Notes: a model not told the origin generated them from the letters alone. A DNA stretch of 64,000 nt from Priestia taiwanensis (GCF_014638355.1 NZ_BMFK01000001.1:2185160-2249159), one strand, 5' to 3'; counted from the first letter of the stretch, positions 36,555-45,622 are shown. Translations and numbers: made by a program.

Positions 36555-39455
36555 TTATAAATTGGTTCTTGTCTCACGTTGGAACAAAGATAGCAAGTGT
36601 TCATGACATGTGAAGAACAACACTTGCCTTTCCTTTGCAACCTCGTGTAATAACATTATCGCACGTTCTGTTCGTTTTTTGTCAAAGTTAACAAAACTAT
36701 CATCAATAATAAGTGGATATTTCTCCACTGATTCATACGTTTTCGCCAATGCGAAACGTAATGATAAATATAATTGTTCTGCCGTTCCTTGGCTTACTTC
36801 CGTCGCTAAGAAGCGTTGACCATCTTGATGTTCTATTACAAACATCTGATCCGCCAGTGGTGCGAAGATACGCACATATTCTCCGTCCGTTAAAAAGCGG
36901 AAATACTCCTCCGCATATTTCATCATGTGCGGCAATCGTTCCTCTTGATACTTCTGCTTCGTTTCCATCAGTACTTGCTTTGCAATCGCTAATGCTCCGA
37001 AGCGCTTTATCTTCTCTTTCACTTGTGCTTTCTTTATCTCTAGCTCATGCACAAGCGATGCGTATGCTTTCCCTTGTTCCATCTGTTCAAGTTGTACCTT
37101 CATCGTTGCGAATTGTTCATGAATGGCCTTCTCTTTTTCTGATAAGGATACATATGCCTGCTCAAATGTTTGCAACTCATCATCATAATTATAACCAAGA
37201 TATACATCTTTCTCTACTGAACAAGCAGATATTTGCGTACGTAAGAAAGATAAACTCTTCATCGTATCATCATACAATTCTTTCGCCTTTCCTTTCGCAC
37301 GATATGCTTCTTCATTCGTAACCTCTGCTTTTTGCATTAAGTCATGTAGCTCGTCTTCCAAATGCCTTGTCGTTAATGTAAGTGAGGTAACTTGTTCTGC
37401 CCATTCTTCTATTTTGCTTTCCATTACTTTGCGTCGTTCGGAAAGTTCTTTCTCTCGTTCAATCTTTTCCACAGCAAGTGTCAAAATAGACAATGTATCC
37501 TCTTCACGAAGCGATATATTCATTTGTATATCAGCAACCTCTTTTTCAAAGCAGTCTAAAAAAGCATCCATCAGTTCCATTTTCTTTTTCCCTGCTGTCC
37601 ATTCGTGTACCGTATGTTTGGCTTCTTCCACCTGTTGAATGATATATGATAATTGACTAGCACTCATCGTTTGTGGGACATTCATTTCCACACAAAGCTG
37701 GCGTGTTTCCCTTTCTATTTCAAAAGATTGTCTTTCCCATTCTTCAAACTTCTGCACGATATTATCATATGTACGCTCTGCTTGCTTATATTTAAACATC
37801 TCTACTTCTACTAATTGACGATATTGTGTATCTTGTTGCAACTTCAGCTGCTCTTCATAACTACTATCACTCTGCTCTAGTTGTTGAAGCTCACGCTTGC
37901 TTTCTCTCACTGCTTCCGCTCGGTCTTTCTTCATGAAGCCATAGAGAAATAAAAGCATACCAATTAGCACAAGAGAAACTAGACTAAGTGTTAGTTGTGT
38001 GCTGAGTAGTCCATATCCAAACAGAAACATCGCAACGATACATGTTGGGACAAGAAAGAGAATCAATTGCTGATGTTTCTTCTGCATACTTTGTTTTAAT
38101 CGTTCATGCTTCTCTTTTGATTGCTGAATAAATGTAGGACTATGAAACATACTACCAGTTGCTTGTACTTTTTGTTCGTACAAACGTCTCTCATCGTCAC
38201 TTAATACTTTCTCTTGCATATGACGAACATTCGCTTCACACTGTTCTAATTCATCACGTGCAACAGAGAAACTATCGTCTAATTGCTGTTTCTTTACGTG
38301 AAGCGAACGGTACTTTTCTTCTAGCTCTTTCGCACGATCTTTCACTTGAAAACTCGTATCCACTGTTGTAATAGCAGAAATTCCTGTCTTTTCTTTTATA
38401 TGCTCCATGTGTTTGTTATAGCCAAGTAAAGAATTAGCAAGTACTTCTCGCTCTCTCATAAAATGTTCATACTTCTCTCGTTGCTTACTGAGCTTACGAA
38501 TTATCGCTTCTTGCATCAATATACTTTCATCTATTTCTATCGTCTGAAGTGCCTGTATGAGTTCTGCTTGTCGCTTTTCATATGTCATTAGTTGCGCTTG
38601 TAATGGTTGAAGCTGTGCAAGTAACGCATCATACCGTTTCATCCCATCTGTTGGAAACGGCTCTACTTCTCCTAGTTCCAGTATAAATTCCGTGTACTTC
38701 TTCTCTTCTAATAACAGAGGTTGAACAGTTATAATTGCTTCTATCTCACGAATTGTACGTTTCACATTTTCTTTTTCATGTGCTAGCGCCTGAAGCTCTT
38801 CTGTTATATATTGCTTTGTTTCTACAAGCTGCTCATATTCAACTAATTTACGTTGCCACTTTCCGTACTCTTCATGTAACTCTTTCATTTGCTGAAGCTC
38901 TATGTTCAATTCTGGTTTTCTTCCGTTTGGCTTGTACAGCGCATCCATTTCTTTCTCTAACTTCTTTTCTACTTCTACTAGCTTATCCGTCCCAGTCATA
39001 CTCGCTGAGAATAAATACTTTCCTAACTCGCCTTCGTCAATATAATGAATACGTTGTAAACCATGCAAGTCAAAAGAAAAAATGTCTTGAAATAACTGCT
39101 TATCCATTCCAGATAAAATCTTAGAAAGTACTTCTTCTCCTGCTGTCTTACCATCAGCAAAATAAACCGTTACATCGCCAGTTGCAGTTCTTCCAACTCG
39201 CTCAATTGTGACATCACCATGTTCTTTCGTTTCCACCACAATACTTCCACCGTAATTCGTACCTGTCTTTGGTTCATATCGCTGTTCTTGGTGAGACTTT
39301 GTCGGAAAGCCAAATAAAATATGACGAATAAAAGAGCGTATCGTCGACTTCCCTGCCTCATTTTCTCCAAAAAATGTATGCAAATGTGATGTCAAATCAA
39401 ACGATATATCATGCAATTTCCCGTATCCGTACACAGTTATCTTCTTTATCCTCAC
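36555..39455 (-). CDS. sbcE: SbcC-like ATPase YhaN (SbcE)
   Basis: A 966-residue SMC/Rad50-type ATPase. Walker A is FFGENEAGKST near residue 33. Long coiled coils follow, interrupted near residues 480-520 by two hydrophobic segments (LILFLVPTCIVAMFLF and SLVLIGMLLFLYGFM) that could anchor it in the membrane, a feature of the YhaN group. The C-terminus has the ABC signature SQGTAEQLYLSLR and Walker B YPLIIDDSFVNFD. It pairs with YhaO, whose stop it overlaps by 4 bases, as a Rad50-Mre11-like complex for DNA ends. Confidence 0.93.
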   Translation of the reverse strand: MRIKKITVYGYGKLHDISFDLTSHLHTFFGENEAGKSTIRSFIRHILFGFPTKSHQEQRYEPKTGTNYGGSIVVETKEHGDVTIERVGRTATGDVTVYFADGKTAGEEVLSKILSGMDKQLFQDIFSFDLHGLQRIHYIDEGELGKYLFSASMTGTDKLVEVEKKLEKEMDALYKPNGRKPELNIELQQMKELHEEYGKWQRKLVEYEQLVETKQYITEELQALAHEKENVKRTIREIEAIITVQPLLLEEKKYTEFILELGEVEPFPTDGMKRYDALLAQLQPLQAQLMTYEKRQAELIQALQTIEIDESILMQEAIIRKLSKQREKYEHFMREREVLANSLLGYNKHMEHIKEKTGISAITTVDTSFQVKDRAKELEEKYRSLHVKKQQLDDSFSVARDELEQCEANVRHMQEKVLSDDERRLYEQKVQATGSMFHSPTFIQQSKEKHERLKQSMQKKHQQLILFLVPTCIVAMFLFGYGLLSTQLTLSLVSLVLIGMLLFLYGFMKKDRAEAVRESKRELQQLEQSDSSYEEQLKLQQDTQYRQLVEVEMFKYKQAERTYDNIVQKFEEWERQSFEIERETRQLCVEMNVPQTMSASQLSYIIQQVEEAKHTVHEWTAGKKKMELMDAFLDCFEKEVADIQMNISLREEDTLSILTLAVEKIEREKELSERRKVMESKIEEWAEQVTSLTLTTRHLEDELHDLMQKAEVTNEEAYRAKGKAKELYDDTMKSLSFLRTQISACSVEKDVYLGYNYDDELQTFEQAYVSLSEKEKAIHEQFATMKVQLEQMEQGKAYASLVHELEIKKAQVKEKIKRFGALAIAKQVLMETKQKYQEERLPHMMKYAEEYFRFLTDGEYVRIFAPLADQMFVIEHQDGQRFLATEVSQGTAEQLYLSLRFALAKTYESVEKYPLIIDDSFVNFDKKRTERAIMLLHEVAKERQVLFFTCHEHLLSLFQRETRTNL

Positions 39456-40693
39456 TTATTTCCGCCTCCCTTCAATAAATCATTTAGTAAGAGCCGCTCA
39501 GCTTCTTCTATCATCTCTTCCTTTTCTTCTGCTGTTAGCGTAAGGTGCACTTTCTTCACCAAAGTATTCCCAAGAAGCGGTGTTAAGGTAGTATCTACAT
39601 CCTCATACCCATCAATAACATCTAATAGCTCACGAATGAAATGATCGCCTTCTTTTAACTGCTCTCGACTTTCATAGTTTGTTGTTGCATCATCTACTCG
39701 AACAATTGCTATGAAATCATCACGCTCTTCTTCGTATTCTACTAATGTCGAAAGCAATTCAGTCGTTTCATTTATATCTTTTAAGAATGAAGAAATTGGA
39801 CCATATCCAGTAAATTGAAGCGATAATACTACTCCTTTTCCCTCTATTCGCTCTTCTTCCAATAGGTTAGAACAATGTGTCGTCAACGCCTGTATATCCT
39901 CTATTCCTTCAATATTCACTTCTACTCGTTTCCATTCAATTGAAGCAGTTGGAATAAAGGTATATGTACTCCCAAAAGGCGTTAATTCAACGTAGTAACA
40001 CCCTTTCTCCCCTAACTCTTTACGGTGACGGCCTTGTATATTACCTGAATAAATAATTGGCGGCTCTTCGCACAACACTTCTCGCATATGTATATGTCCA
40101 AGTGCCCAATAATGAAACTCCTTTTCTTTTAACTCTCGGATTGTAAAAGGGGCGTAGCTACTATGCGTTGTATTACTTTCCACACTGCCATGCAACATAC
40201 CAATATGAAACGGGGCATGTCCACGTCTCGTATAATACGGCGTCATATTTTCCGTTACCGCACGGCTCGCATAACTAAATCCATAAATATTCGCAACGTG
40301 TTCTCCGTTCTTCCAATACTCTTTCGCTTCTACTTCTTGCTTTTCAAACACATGCACATTATCTGGCAACTGAAGTGATGCTTGATTTGCTACGATATAA
40401 TCATGGTTTCCATGTATCACATACGCCTCTATTCCTGCTTTTTGAAGGCGCATCATCTCATCTTGAAACTTCACCTGTGCTCGTATACTACGACTCTCGC
40501 TATCGTAAATATCTCCAGCAAATAACACGAAATCTACATTCCGCTTAATCGCTGTTGTTACAATCTCATGCAAAGAGTGAAAAGAGCTTTCCTTCATCTT
40601 TCCCACAATTTTTTCGTGCAACATCGTTCCAAGCCCCTTAAACGGGCTGTCTAAATGCAAATCCGCCACGTGTATAAACGTTACCTTTTCCAT
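39452..40693 (-). CDS. yhaO: SbcD-like DNA repair exonuclease YhaO
   Basis: Mre11/SbcD-like metallophosphoesterase of 413 residues. Metal ligands are in HVADLHLDSPF, FAGDIYDSE, VIHGNHDYI and WALGHIHMRE. The C-terminal ~130 residues form the capping region. ATGA overlap with yhaN shows translational coupling. Addgenes addAB for end resection are in the same window but a separate transcript. Confidence 0.94.
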   Translation of the reverse strand: MEKVTFIHVADLHLDSPFKGLGTMLHEKIVGKMKESSFHSLHEIVTTAIKRNVDFVLFAGDIYDSESRSIRAQVKFQDEMMRLQKAGIEAYVIHGNHDYIVANQASLQLPDNVHVFEKQEVEAKEYWKNGEHVANIYGFSYASRAVTENMTPYYTRRGHAPFHIGMLHGSVESNTTHSSYAPFTIRELKEKEFHYWALGHIHMREVLCEEPPIIYSGNIQGRHRKELGEKGCYYVELTPFGSTYTFIPTASIEWKRVEVNIEGIEDIQALTTHCSNLLEEERIEGKGVVLSLQFTGYGPISSFLKDINETTELLSTLVEYEEERDDFIAIVRVDDATTNYESREQLKEGDHFIRELLDVIDGYEDVDTTLTPLLGNTLVKKVHLTLTAEEKEEMIEEAERLLLNDLLKGGGNK

Positions 40694-40837
40694 ATGTCTA
40701 ACCTCATTCCACCGTGTAATATCCTTGTTTTTATTGTATCATCGCCAAAGAGCGAATGCACGTTCTCAAAAAACGTTTTTTTCGCTACTTTTACCATTTT
40801 ATGAGAAAATAAACGTACAAGTAGAAAAGGGGGAATT

Positions 40838-41026
40838 ATGATGCACATGTACAAGCTAACGGCATTTGAACCGACGGGAGAAAAAATTTTGGAGCAATCA
40901 TTTGAAGCAGCAAGTGATGAAGAAGCAAAAGGAATTGGTGAGAAACTGTTGAAAGAAAAAGATGTGTATGAAAAAACACACCGCTGCATTTCTCCAGTTG
41001 GAAAGCTCGTATTATTTAAATCTTAA
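40838..41026 (+). CDS. yhzD: YhzD-like small protein
   Basis: A 62-residue (or 61 from the second ATG) acidic protein with YKLTAFEPTGEKILEQSFEA and a C-terminal HRCISPVGKLVLFK, a pattern I recognise from the YhzD family. GGGGG precedes the paired ATGs. Divergent from yhaO, and followed 12 bases later by a small membrane protein gene. Function unknown. Confidence 0.78.
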   Translation: MMHMYKLTAFEPTGEKILEQSFEAASDEEAKGIGEKLLKEKDVYEKTHRCISPVGKLVLFKS

Positions 41027-41038
41027 GGAGAAAAACGA

Positions 41039-41215
41039 ATGAACAACATCACAGGTATATATATCACTCTTTGTATCATGCAGTTTGTCGTACTGCTAAA
41101 TATAACTGTTTTCAACAGCGAATTTAATGGTATTACAATGATGATTAACAGTATTTTATTTCTCGTTGGAACTATCTTCTATGCCTCTTCCCGCCAACGA
41201 AAAAACATCAACTAG
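41039..41215 (+). CDS. 58-residue membrane protein of unknown function
   Basis: Starts at ATG 41039, eight bases after an AAGGAG site directly behind yhzD, so the two are co-transcribed. Two hydrophobic segments (about 5-24 and 33-49) flank a polar loop; the tail is basic (SSRQRKN). No family recognised. A terminator follows 13 bases after the stop. Confidence 0.75.
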   Translation: MNNITGIYITLCIMQFVVLLNITVFNSEFNGITMMINSILFLVGTIFYASSRQRKNIN

Positions 41216-41228
41216 ATAATCTACACAT

Positions 41229-41256
41229 AAAAAAGGTTGCCGTCATGGCAACCTTC
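41229..41256. terminator. bidirectional terminator
   Basis: AAAAAAGGTTGCC / GGCAACCTT with a 5-base loop, between the convergent 58-aa protein gene and yhaR. Confidence 0.85.
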
Positions 41257-41263
41257 TATTATT

Positions 41264-42052
41264 TTATTTTCCTTGAAACGCTGGTGGACGTTTTTCTAAA
41301 AACGCACGCACTCCTTCACGATGATCCGCTGTTTCACGCATCTTTTGTTGCCCTTCTTTTTCTAATTTGAGAATGTTTCGAAGTGCTTCTACCTTCGAAG
41401 ATGTGTAAATTTGCTTCGTTTCAATCATCGCTACTGTTGGCATACGCAAGAACATGTCCGCCTTCTCTTTCACTTTCTCTTGGAAGTCTTCTTCAATTAC
41501 TTGATCTAACAACCCAAATTTCATTGCTTCTTGTGCAGTTAATTTCTTACCTGACCAAATAAGTTGCGTTGCTTTCGCTTCTCCAACGCGGCGCTCCATG
41601 AAGAAATGACCACCGCCATCTGGAATCAATCCAATTCCAATGAAGTTCATTGCAAGAACAGCTGATGCATCCCCAATGATATAATCTCCAGCTAATGCAA
41701 TACTAAGTCCAAGTCCAGCTGCTGGTCCATGAATGGCACTAATAACAATTTTCGGTAGTGTGTATAAAGTTGTAACGAGTTCTGAAATGGTGTCCATTAC
41801 AGGGATCAAAAATGAATTATCTTCATTTGCTAGCATTCCTTTAATATCGCCACCTGCACAGAATCCACGTCCATTTCCGCAAAGAACAACAACATCACAA
41901 TCACTATTACGTACTTCTTTTAACTTTTCTGTTAACGCTTTCAACGTATCGATATCTAACGCATTCAATACATCTGGACGGTTCAACATAATTGTTGCAA
42001 TACGTCCTTCATATGAAACAAGTACACTATCAGTCATGCTTGAAGCTTTCAT
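41264..42052 (-). CDS. yhaR: enoyl-CoA hydratase/isomerase family protein
   Basis: A 262-residue crotonase-fold protein. The oxyanion-hole segments are visible: CGNGRGFCAGGDIKGM and HGPAAGLGLSIALAGDYII; the C-terminal helix carries ALRNILKLEKEGQQ and ends KRPPAFQGK. ATG 42052 is used because GGGTGGGGG lies just upstream; the longer frame to 42169 has an uncharacteristic N-terminus. Likely acts on acyl-CoA; the exact substrate is not deducible. By position it is B. subtilis yhaR. Confidence 0.9.
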   Translation of the reverse strand: MKASSMTDSVLVSYEGRIATIMLNRPDVLNALDIDTLKALTEKLKEVRNSDCDVVVLCGNGRGFCAGGDIKGMLANEDNSFLIPVMDTISELVTTLYTLPKIVISAIHGPAAGLGLSIALAGDYIIGDASAVLAMNFIGIGLIPDGGGHFFMERRVGEAKATQLIWSGKKLTAQEAMKFGLLDQVIEEDFQEKVKEKADMFLRMPTVAMIETKQIYTSSKVEALRNILKLEKEGQQKMRETADHREGVRAFLEKRPPAFQGK

Positions 42053-42241
42053 TTTCCCCCACCCTTTCGAATAATATACTACTCCTGTATTATAGCATAA
42101 CGTCCAATATTTGGTATTATATCCGAATGAAAGTTCATTCATTTTTGATACAAAATAGGCGAGAAGCACCTTAGAAAAAGTCCTTACTATATCCTATCAA
42201 CGTACACTAATCACTAACATATTACATAAAATAAAGTTTAA

Positions 42242-42445
42242 TCACATATCGTTTTTTGCTGATTGTCCTTTCCAAATAAATCTCCGATAAGCAAAAATAC
42301 TTACAAAACTATAAGCAATACCAAAAATCAATAACAGAAAGAAAAGTGTTGTAGAACTCGAACCATGTACTAATTGATACATACTCTTCCCCACTAACAT
42401 ACCGGCTATTATAGCATTGAATATCCAAAAGTTTCGGCTAAAAAT
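42242..42445 (-). CDS. small membrane protein with an apparent ATT start codon
   Basis: An open frame of 67 codons follows a consensus GGAGGTG site (42459-42453) at normal distance, but the codon where a start is expected is ATT (42445, or 42448), not ATG, GTG or TTG. The product, beginning FSRNFWIFNAIIAGMLVG, has two membrane helices (about 5-22 and 34-52) and a basic tail. Either ATT is used as a rare start (as for infC) or a single G-to-T change has silenced a small gene. An internal in-frame ATG at about codon 17 has no ribosome site. No family recognised. Confidence 0.5.
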   Translation of the reverse strand: MFSRNFWIFNAIIAGMLVGKSMYQLVHGSSSTTLFFLLLIFGIAYSFVSIFAYRRFIWKGQSAKNDM

Positions 42446-42525
42446 AATGATTCACCTCCAACATTAACAAACAGATCAAAATGCCTCTTCATCAAATCAT
42501 GTGGTTGATTTGTTGAAAATGAAAA

Positions 42526-42647
42526 CATTTCATGCACGGAACATAGAGTGGTGACTCCTGCGGGAAAAGCGAGGAAAGGGAGACCCCGCAGGCTTGCCGA
42601 GGAGGCTCACTCTCGTCCGCGGAAAGCATCCACTCGGAGTGAAATGT
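42526..42647. repeat. dispersed Bacillus intergenic repeat
   Basis: About 120 bases, GC-rich against the AT-rich surroundings. The ends are inverted (ACATTTCA / TGAAATGT) with a further GAGTGG / CCACTC pair. Inside are CTCCTGCGGG / CCCGCAGG and GCTTGCCGAGGAGGCTCAC. I recognise this as a repeat scattered between genes in many Bacillaceae genomes. It sits in the 375-base gap between hemZ and the ATT-start gene. Confidence 0.75.
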
Positions 42648-42745
42648 ATGGGCCATCCCCATCTTTTAGTGAAAAACTTCAAATATAACTTTCCCTTTAT
42701 CTTACGTCACTCTTACTAATTGTTAAATTATCTCTTTCAAAAAAT

Positions 42746-42778
42746 AAAGTGCCCTCTTTCAATATAAGAGGGCACTTT
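42746..42778 (-). terminator. terminator after hemZ
   Basis: Perfect 13-bp stem AAAGTGCCCTCTT / AAGAGGGCACTTT with a 7-base loop. Confidence 0.85.
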
Positions 42779-42820
42779 AACGTATATAAAACAGCTGTAT
42801 TTTATTTCATCACGAAATCT

Positions 42821-44317
42821 TTACTTATATAGCTCTTCTAAAATCTTCAATTTTGTTTCTGTATAATGCTCGAATCCTTCGTTATATGATTTTGGATCTT
42901 TCGGATTCGCAAATCGCTCAATCTTACCCGTCACTGGATGTACAAACTTACTTGATGCACCACAACCGAGGCCAATAATTGATTGTACTTCTTCCATAAT
43001 CATAATGTTATAAATGCTATCTTGTCCGTCTAATGCATAACCAACGTTCTCTAAGTTACCAAGAATATTCTTCTGACGATATAAATAATACGGTGCATAG
43101 TCGTGTTTCTCCGTCCAGTCACTTGCCATATTCATCATCTCAATTACTTCTTCACGCCCGGCTACTTTGTACTTTTGTTTGTTTTGCGTCATTTCAGAAG
43201 CACGCTTAAATGATAATGTATGAACCGTTAATGATTCTGGCATTAACTTCGCTGTTTCGTCCAATGTATCTTGAAAAATCTCTACACCTTCACCTGGTAG
43301 CCCAATAATTAAATCCATGTTAATGTTGTTCATACCCATATCACGTGACAACTGGAACTTCGTTACCGTCTCTTCTACTGTATGATGACGTCCAATCGCC
43401 TTTAATGTTTCTTGATGATACGACTGTGGATTTACACTAATACGATCAATCTTCCACTTCTTTAACACCTCTAATTTCTCTGGTGTAATGGTATCTGGAC
43501 GACCTGCTTCTACGGTTACTTCACGTACACTCTCTACATGTGGAAACGAACGATACATTTCTTCATATAATGCATCCATCTCTTCCGCTGTAATACTCGT
43601 TGGCGTCCCTCCACCGAAATAAACAGTCGTGATCTTCATTCCTTTATCTTTTAAGAACTGACCGATTTGTTGGATTTCGTAATGTAAGCCATCAAGGAAA
43701 CCACCAACTAACGATTGATGTCCTTTAATTGCATAAGCTGGGAACGTACAATATGCACATTTCGTCGGACAGAAAGGAATACCAATATAAATACTTACTT
43801 CGTTCTTCACTTCATATAGATCAGGTACAACTGCTAATTGACGATCTACGATGCGATTCATTAAATCGATTTTTTCATCGGCAATTAAGTAGTCTTCCTT
43901 TAACTGTGCATATATTTCTTCATTTGTTAGTCCTTGTTGACGTTTCTTATGAACAATTTTCGTTGGACGTATTCCTGTTAGGATACCCCACTTTTGTTCC
44001 ATACCTGTTAACTCTTGCAGGGCAGCTACAACAACATACGAAACAACACTCTTCACATGCTTGAACTTCTCTTTTTCTTCTGTATAAGAAGAAATATTTC
44101 GATCATAAGAAGCTTTTCCTTCTTTTTTAGTTGTATGCTCTACTGCTATAGCGTGAGCTAGTGCTGTATCACCAATTGTAAGGTCGATGTCAATCGTTAT
44201 CACCGCATCTTCTCGCTCCGTTAACGACACATCAACTTCCTCATAAAACAAAGCACAAATTAACTCTAACGGACGTTTGAAACGCTCGTCCTGTAATCCT
44301 CTAATATCTATTTTCAT
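42821..44317 (-). CDS. hemZ: HemZ, oxygen-independent coproporphyrinogen dehydrogenase-like radical SAM protein
   Basis: A 498-residue radical SAM enzyme with the 4Fe-4S motif CPTKCAYC in IPFCPTKCAYCTFPAY, the SAM-binding VYFGGGTPTSI, and the family HemW/HemN-like segment NMDLIIGLPGEG. About 160 residues precede the radical SAM domain, as in B. subtilis HemZ. It is named for oxygen-independent heme synthesis, but experimental support for that is weaker than for HemN, so a related role is possible. Separate from hemEHY, 18 kb away. Confidence 0.92.
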   Translation of the reverse strand: MKIDIRGLQDERFKRPLELICALFYEEVDVSLTEREDAVITIDIDLTIGDTALAHAIAVEHTTKKEGKASYDRNISSYTEEKEKFKHVKSVVSYVVVAALQELTGMEQKWGILTGIRPTKIVHKKRQQGLTNEEIYAQLKEDYLIADEKIDLMNRIVDRQLAVVPDLYEVKNEVSIYIGIPFCPTKCAYCTFPAYAIKGHQSLVGGFLDGLHYEIQQIGQFLKDKGMKITTVYFGGGTPTSITAEEMDALYEEMYRSFPHVESVREVTVEAGRPDTITPEKLEVLKKWKIDRISVNPQSYHQETLKAIGRHHTVEETVTKFQLSRDMGMNNINMDLIIGLPGEGVEIFQDTLDETAKLMPESLTVHTLSFKRASEMTQNKQKYKVAGREEVIEMMNMASDWTEKHDYAPYYLYRQKNILGNLENVGYALDGQDSIYNIMIMEEVQSIIGLGCGASSKFVHPVTGKIERFANPKDPKSYNEGFEHYTETKLKILEELYK

Positions 44318-44417
44318 CTTTTATCCACCTACTTGTCTTGACACTTCCTTTAGTGTACAGAAAGGGGCAATACAGGTCAACGTTTTATACTCTTTCTTAT
44401 TATCCCCTCATAAAAGA

Positions 44418-44444
44418 ACACCACTAGCATCCCGCAAGTGGTGT
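44418..44444 (-). terminator. terminator after the yhaX-type gene
   Basis: Perfect ACACCACT / AGTGGTGT stem with an 11-base loop, then TTCTTTTAT on the minus strand. Confidence 0.65.
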
Positions 44445-44446
44445 CA

Positions 44447-45319
44447 TTATCGTTGCTTAATGATTTTATGTTGTTTCAAAAATGGCAATGGAAACTGCTT
44501 TCGAAAATGCTCCACAATCATGTATGATACACCGTTATCATCATTCGAACGCGTAATCCAATCTGCCTCTTTCTTGACGTCAACAGGCGCATTCCCCATC
44601 GCTACTCCAAGCCCCACGCTCCGAATTACTTCCATATCAGATACACTATCCCCTATTGCTACCATATCTTGCAAAGGAATATCGAGCTTCTTTCCAAGCT
44701 TTTGTAACCCACCTAATTTGGAAACGCTTTGTGGGAGAAACTCTACTTTATGATGTTCACTTTCAATCACTTGTACATGCGGAAACATAGAGGTAATACT
44801 TTGTAGCGCACTCTCTTTTTCTTCTTGTTCAAAAAAGACTACATCTATTTTTGGTGCCTCTACCGGCTCTTCACTTAACGCATGGCTAATTGAATCTACA
44901 AATTGAATAGGATAAAAAATAGGATCTGCATTTGATAGTACCGCTTTTGCCACTAATGTTGATTGAAGCTTCTTCCGATTTCCTAATGAAAAACGCTCAT
45001 GTGACAGACGAATGTTGCAATTGTAATGTTCAAGCAATCGTATTAACTCCTCTGTTTCCTCTGCAGTGAAGCGACGTTCAAACAACGGATTGGTTAATGA
45101 ATCTGATACGAACGCCCCACTATGCGTCACAAGAATTGTATCTAATTTCAACGCTTTTGCGACTTTCCTTGCAGATTGGAAATTTCGACTTGTCACAAGC
45201 GTTACATATACACCTTTCTCACGAACGAAATCAATTGCTTCTTTCATCCCTTTTTGTAATTTCCCTTTTGAATCCAATAGCGTGCCATCTATGTTGATTG
45301 CGAGCAATCGATATACCAC
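44447..45319 (-). CDS. yhaX: HAD superfamily (Cof-type) protein, YhaX-like, altered motif I
   Basis: A 290-residue Cof-type HAD protein with a C2 cap. Motif II is in VTLVTSRNF, and motifs III-IV are in KLGGLQKL and VAIGDSVSDMEVI. Motif I reads INIDGTLL: the usual nucleophile aspartate is Asn9, with only the second Asp (D11) present. As I recall, B. subtilis YhaX also has NIDG here, so this may be a group trait, suggesting a non-hydrolytic or binding role. YhaX is described as a stress-response/sporulation-linked protein. Confidence 0.85.
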   Translation of the reverse strand: MVYRLLAINIDGTLLDSKGKLQKGMKEAIDFVREKGVYVTLVTSRNFQSARKVAKALKLDTILVTHSGAFVSDSLTNPLFERRFTAEETEELIRLLEHYNCNIRLSHERFSLGNRKKLQSTLVAKAVLSNADPIFYPIQFVDSISHALSEEPVEAPKIDVVFFEQEEKESALQSITSMFPHVQVIESEHHKVEFLPQSVSKLGGLQKLGKKLDIPLQDMVAIGDSVSDMEVIRSVGLGVAMGNAPVDVKKEADWITRSNDDNGVSYMIVEHFRKQFPLPFLKQHKIIKQR

Positions 45320-45418
45320 GATTCTTCGCTCCTTTCTCTACGATGTAGTAGAACTTACTATTTAGAATATGAACAACGTGTACGGAATAGAACAATCTCC
45401 ACTTCTTGCCTCTATAAC

Positions 45419-45458
45419 AAGAAAAGAGGCCATCCTTATAGATAGCCTCTTTTCTTTG
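45419..45458 (-). terminator. terminator after the DUF1540 gene
   Basis: CAAGAAAAGAGGC / GCCTCTTTTCTTTG with an additional ATC/GAT inner pair. It follows the small gene at 45463-45618 on the minus strand. Confidence 0.82.
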
Positions 45459-45462
45459 CCTT

Positions 45463-45618
45463 TTATGCGTTTCGTTCGAATGTTTTGCAGTCAGTTTCTT
45501 CTTGTCTGTCTGCATGTGCTCCTGTATGACTCACTACATAAATTTGTGTTGCACTGCATTTGTTTCCATTTCGCCAGTGCGTGCAATTATTTACTTCACA
45601 AAGCACATCTTGTGCCAT
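45463..45618 (-). CDS. DUF1540 domain-containing protein
   Basis: A 51-residue protein with four cysteines in a C-x4-C ... C ... C layout (VLCEVNNCTHW, NKCSATQIYV, ETDCKTF), matching the DUF1540 metal-binding-like family of sporulating Firmicutes. Its ribosome site AAAGGGGTG lies inside the 3' arm of a perfect 16-bp hairpin that also looks like the yheA terminator. Function unknown. Confidence 0.88.
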   Translation of the reverse strand: MAQDVLCEVNNCTHWRNGNKCSATQIYVVSHTGAHADRQEETDCKTFERNA

Positions 45619-45622
45619 GAAA

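Noticed and set aside
42053-42169. 39-residue N-terminal extension of YhaR
   Set aside because: The sequence is unlike crotonase family N-termini and the ATG at 42052 has the ribosome site.
42526-42647. Insertion sequence
   Set aside because: No transposase frame and no visible target duplication; it fits a non-coding dispersed repeat.
45231-45515. 94-residue minus-strand ORF overlapping the yhaX start and the DUF1540 3' end
   Set aside because: It overlaps two better-supported genes and a terminator in a different frame.
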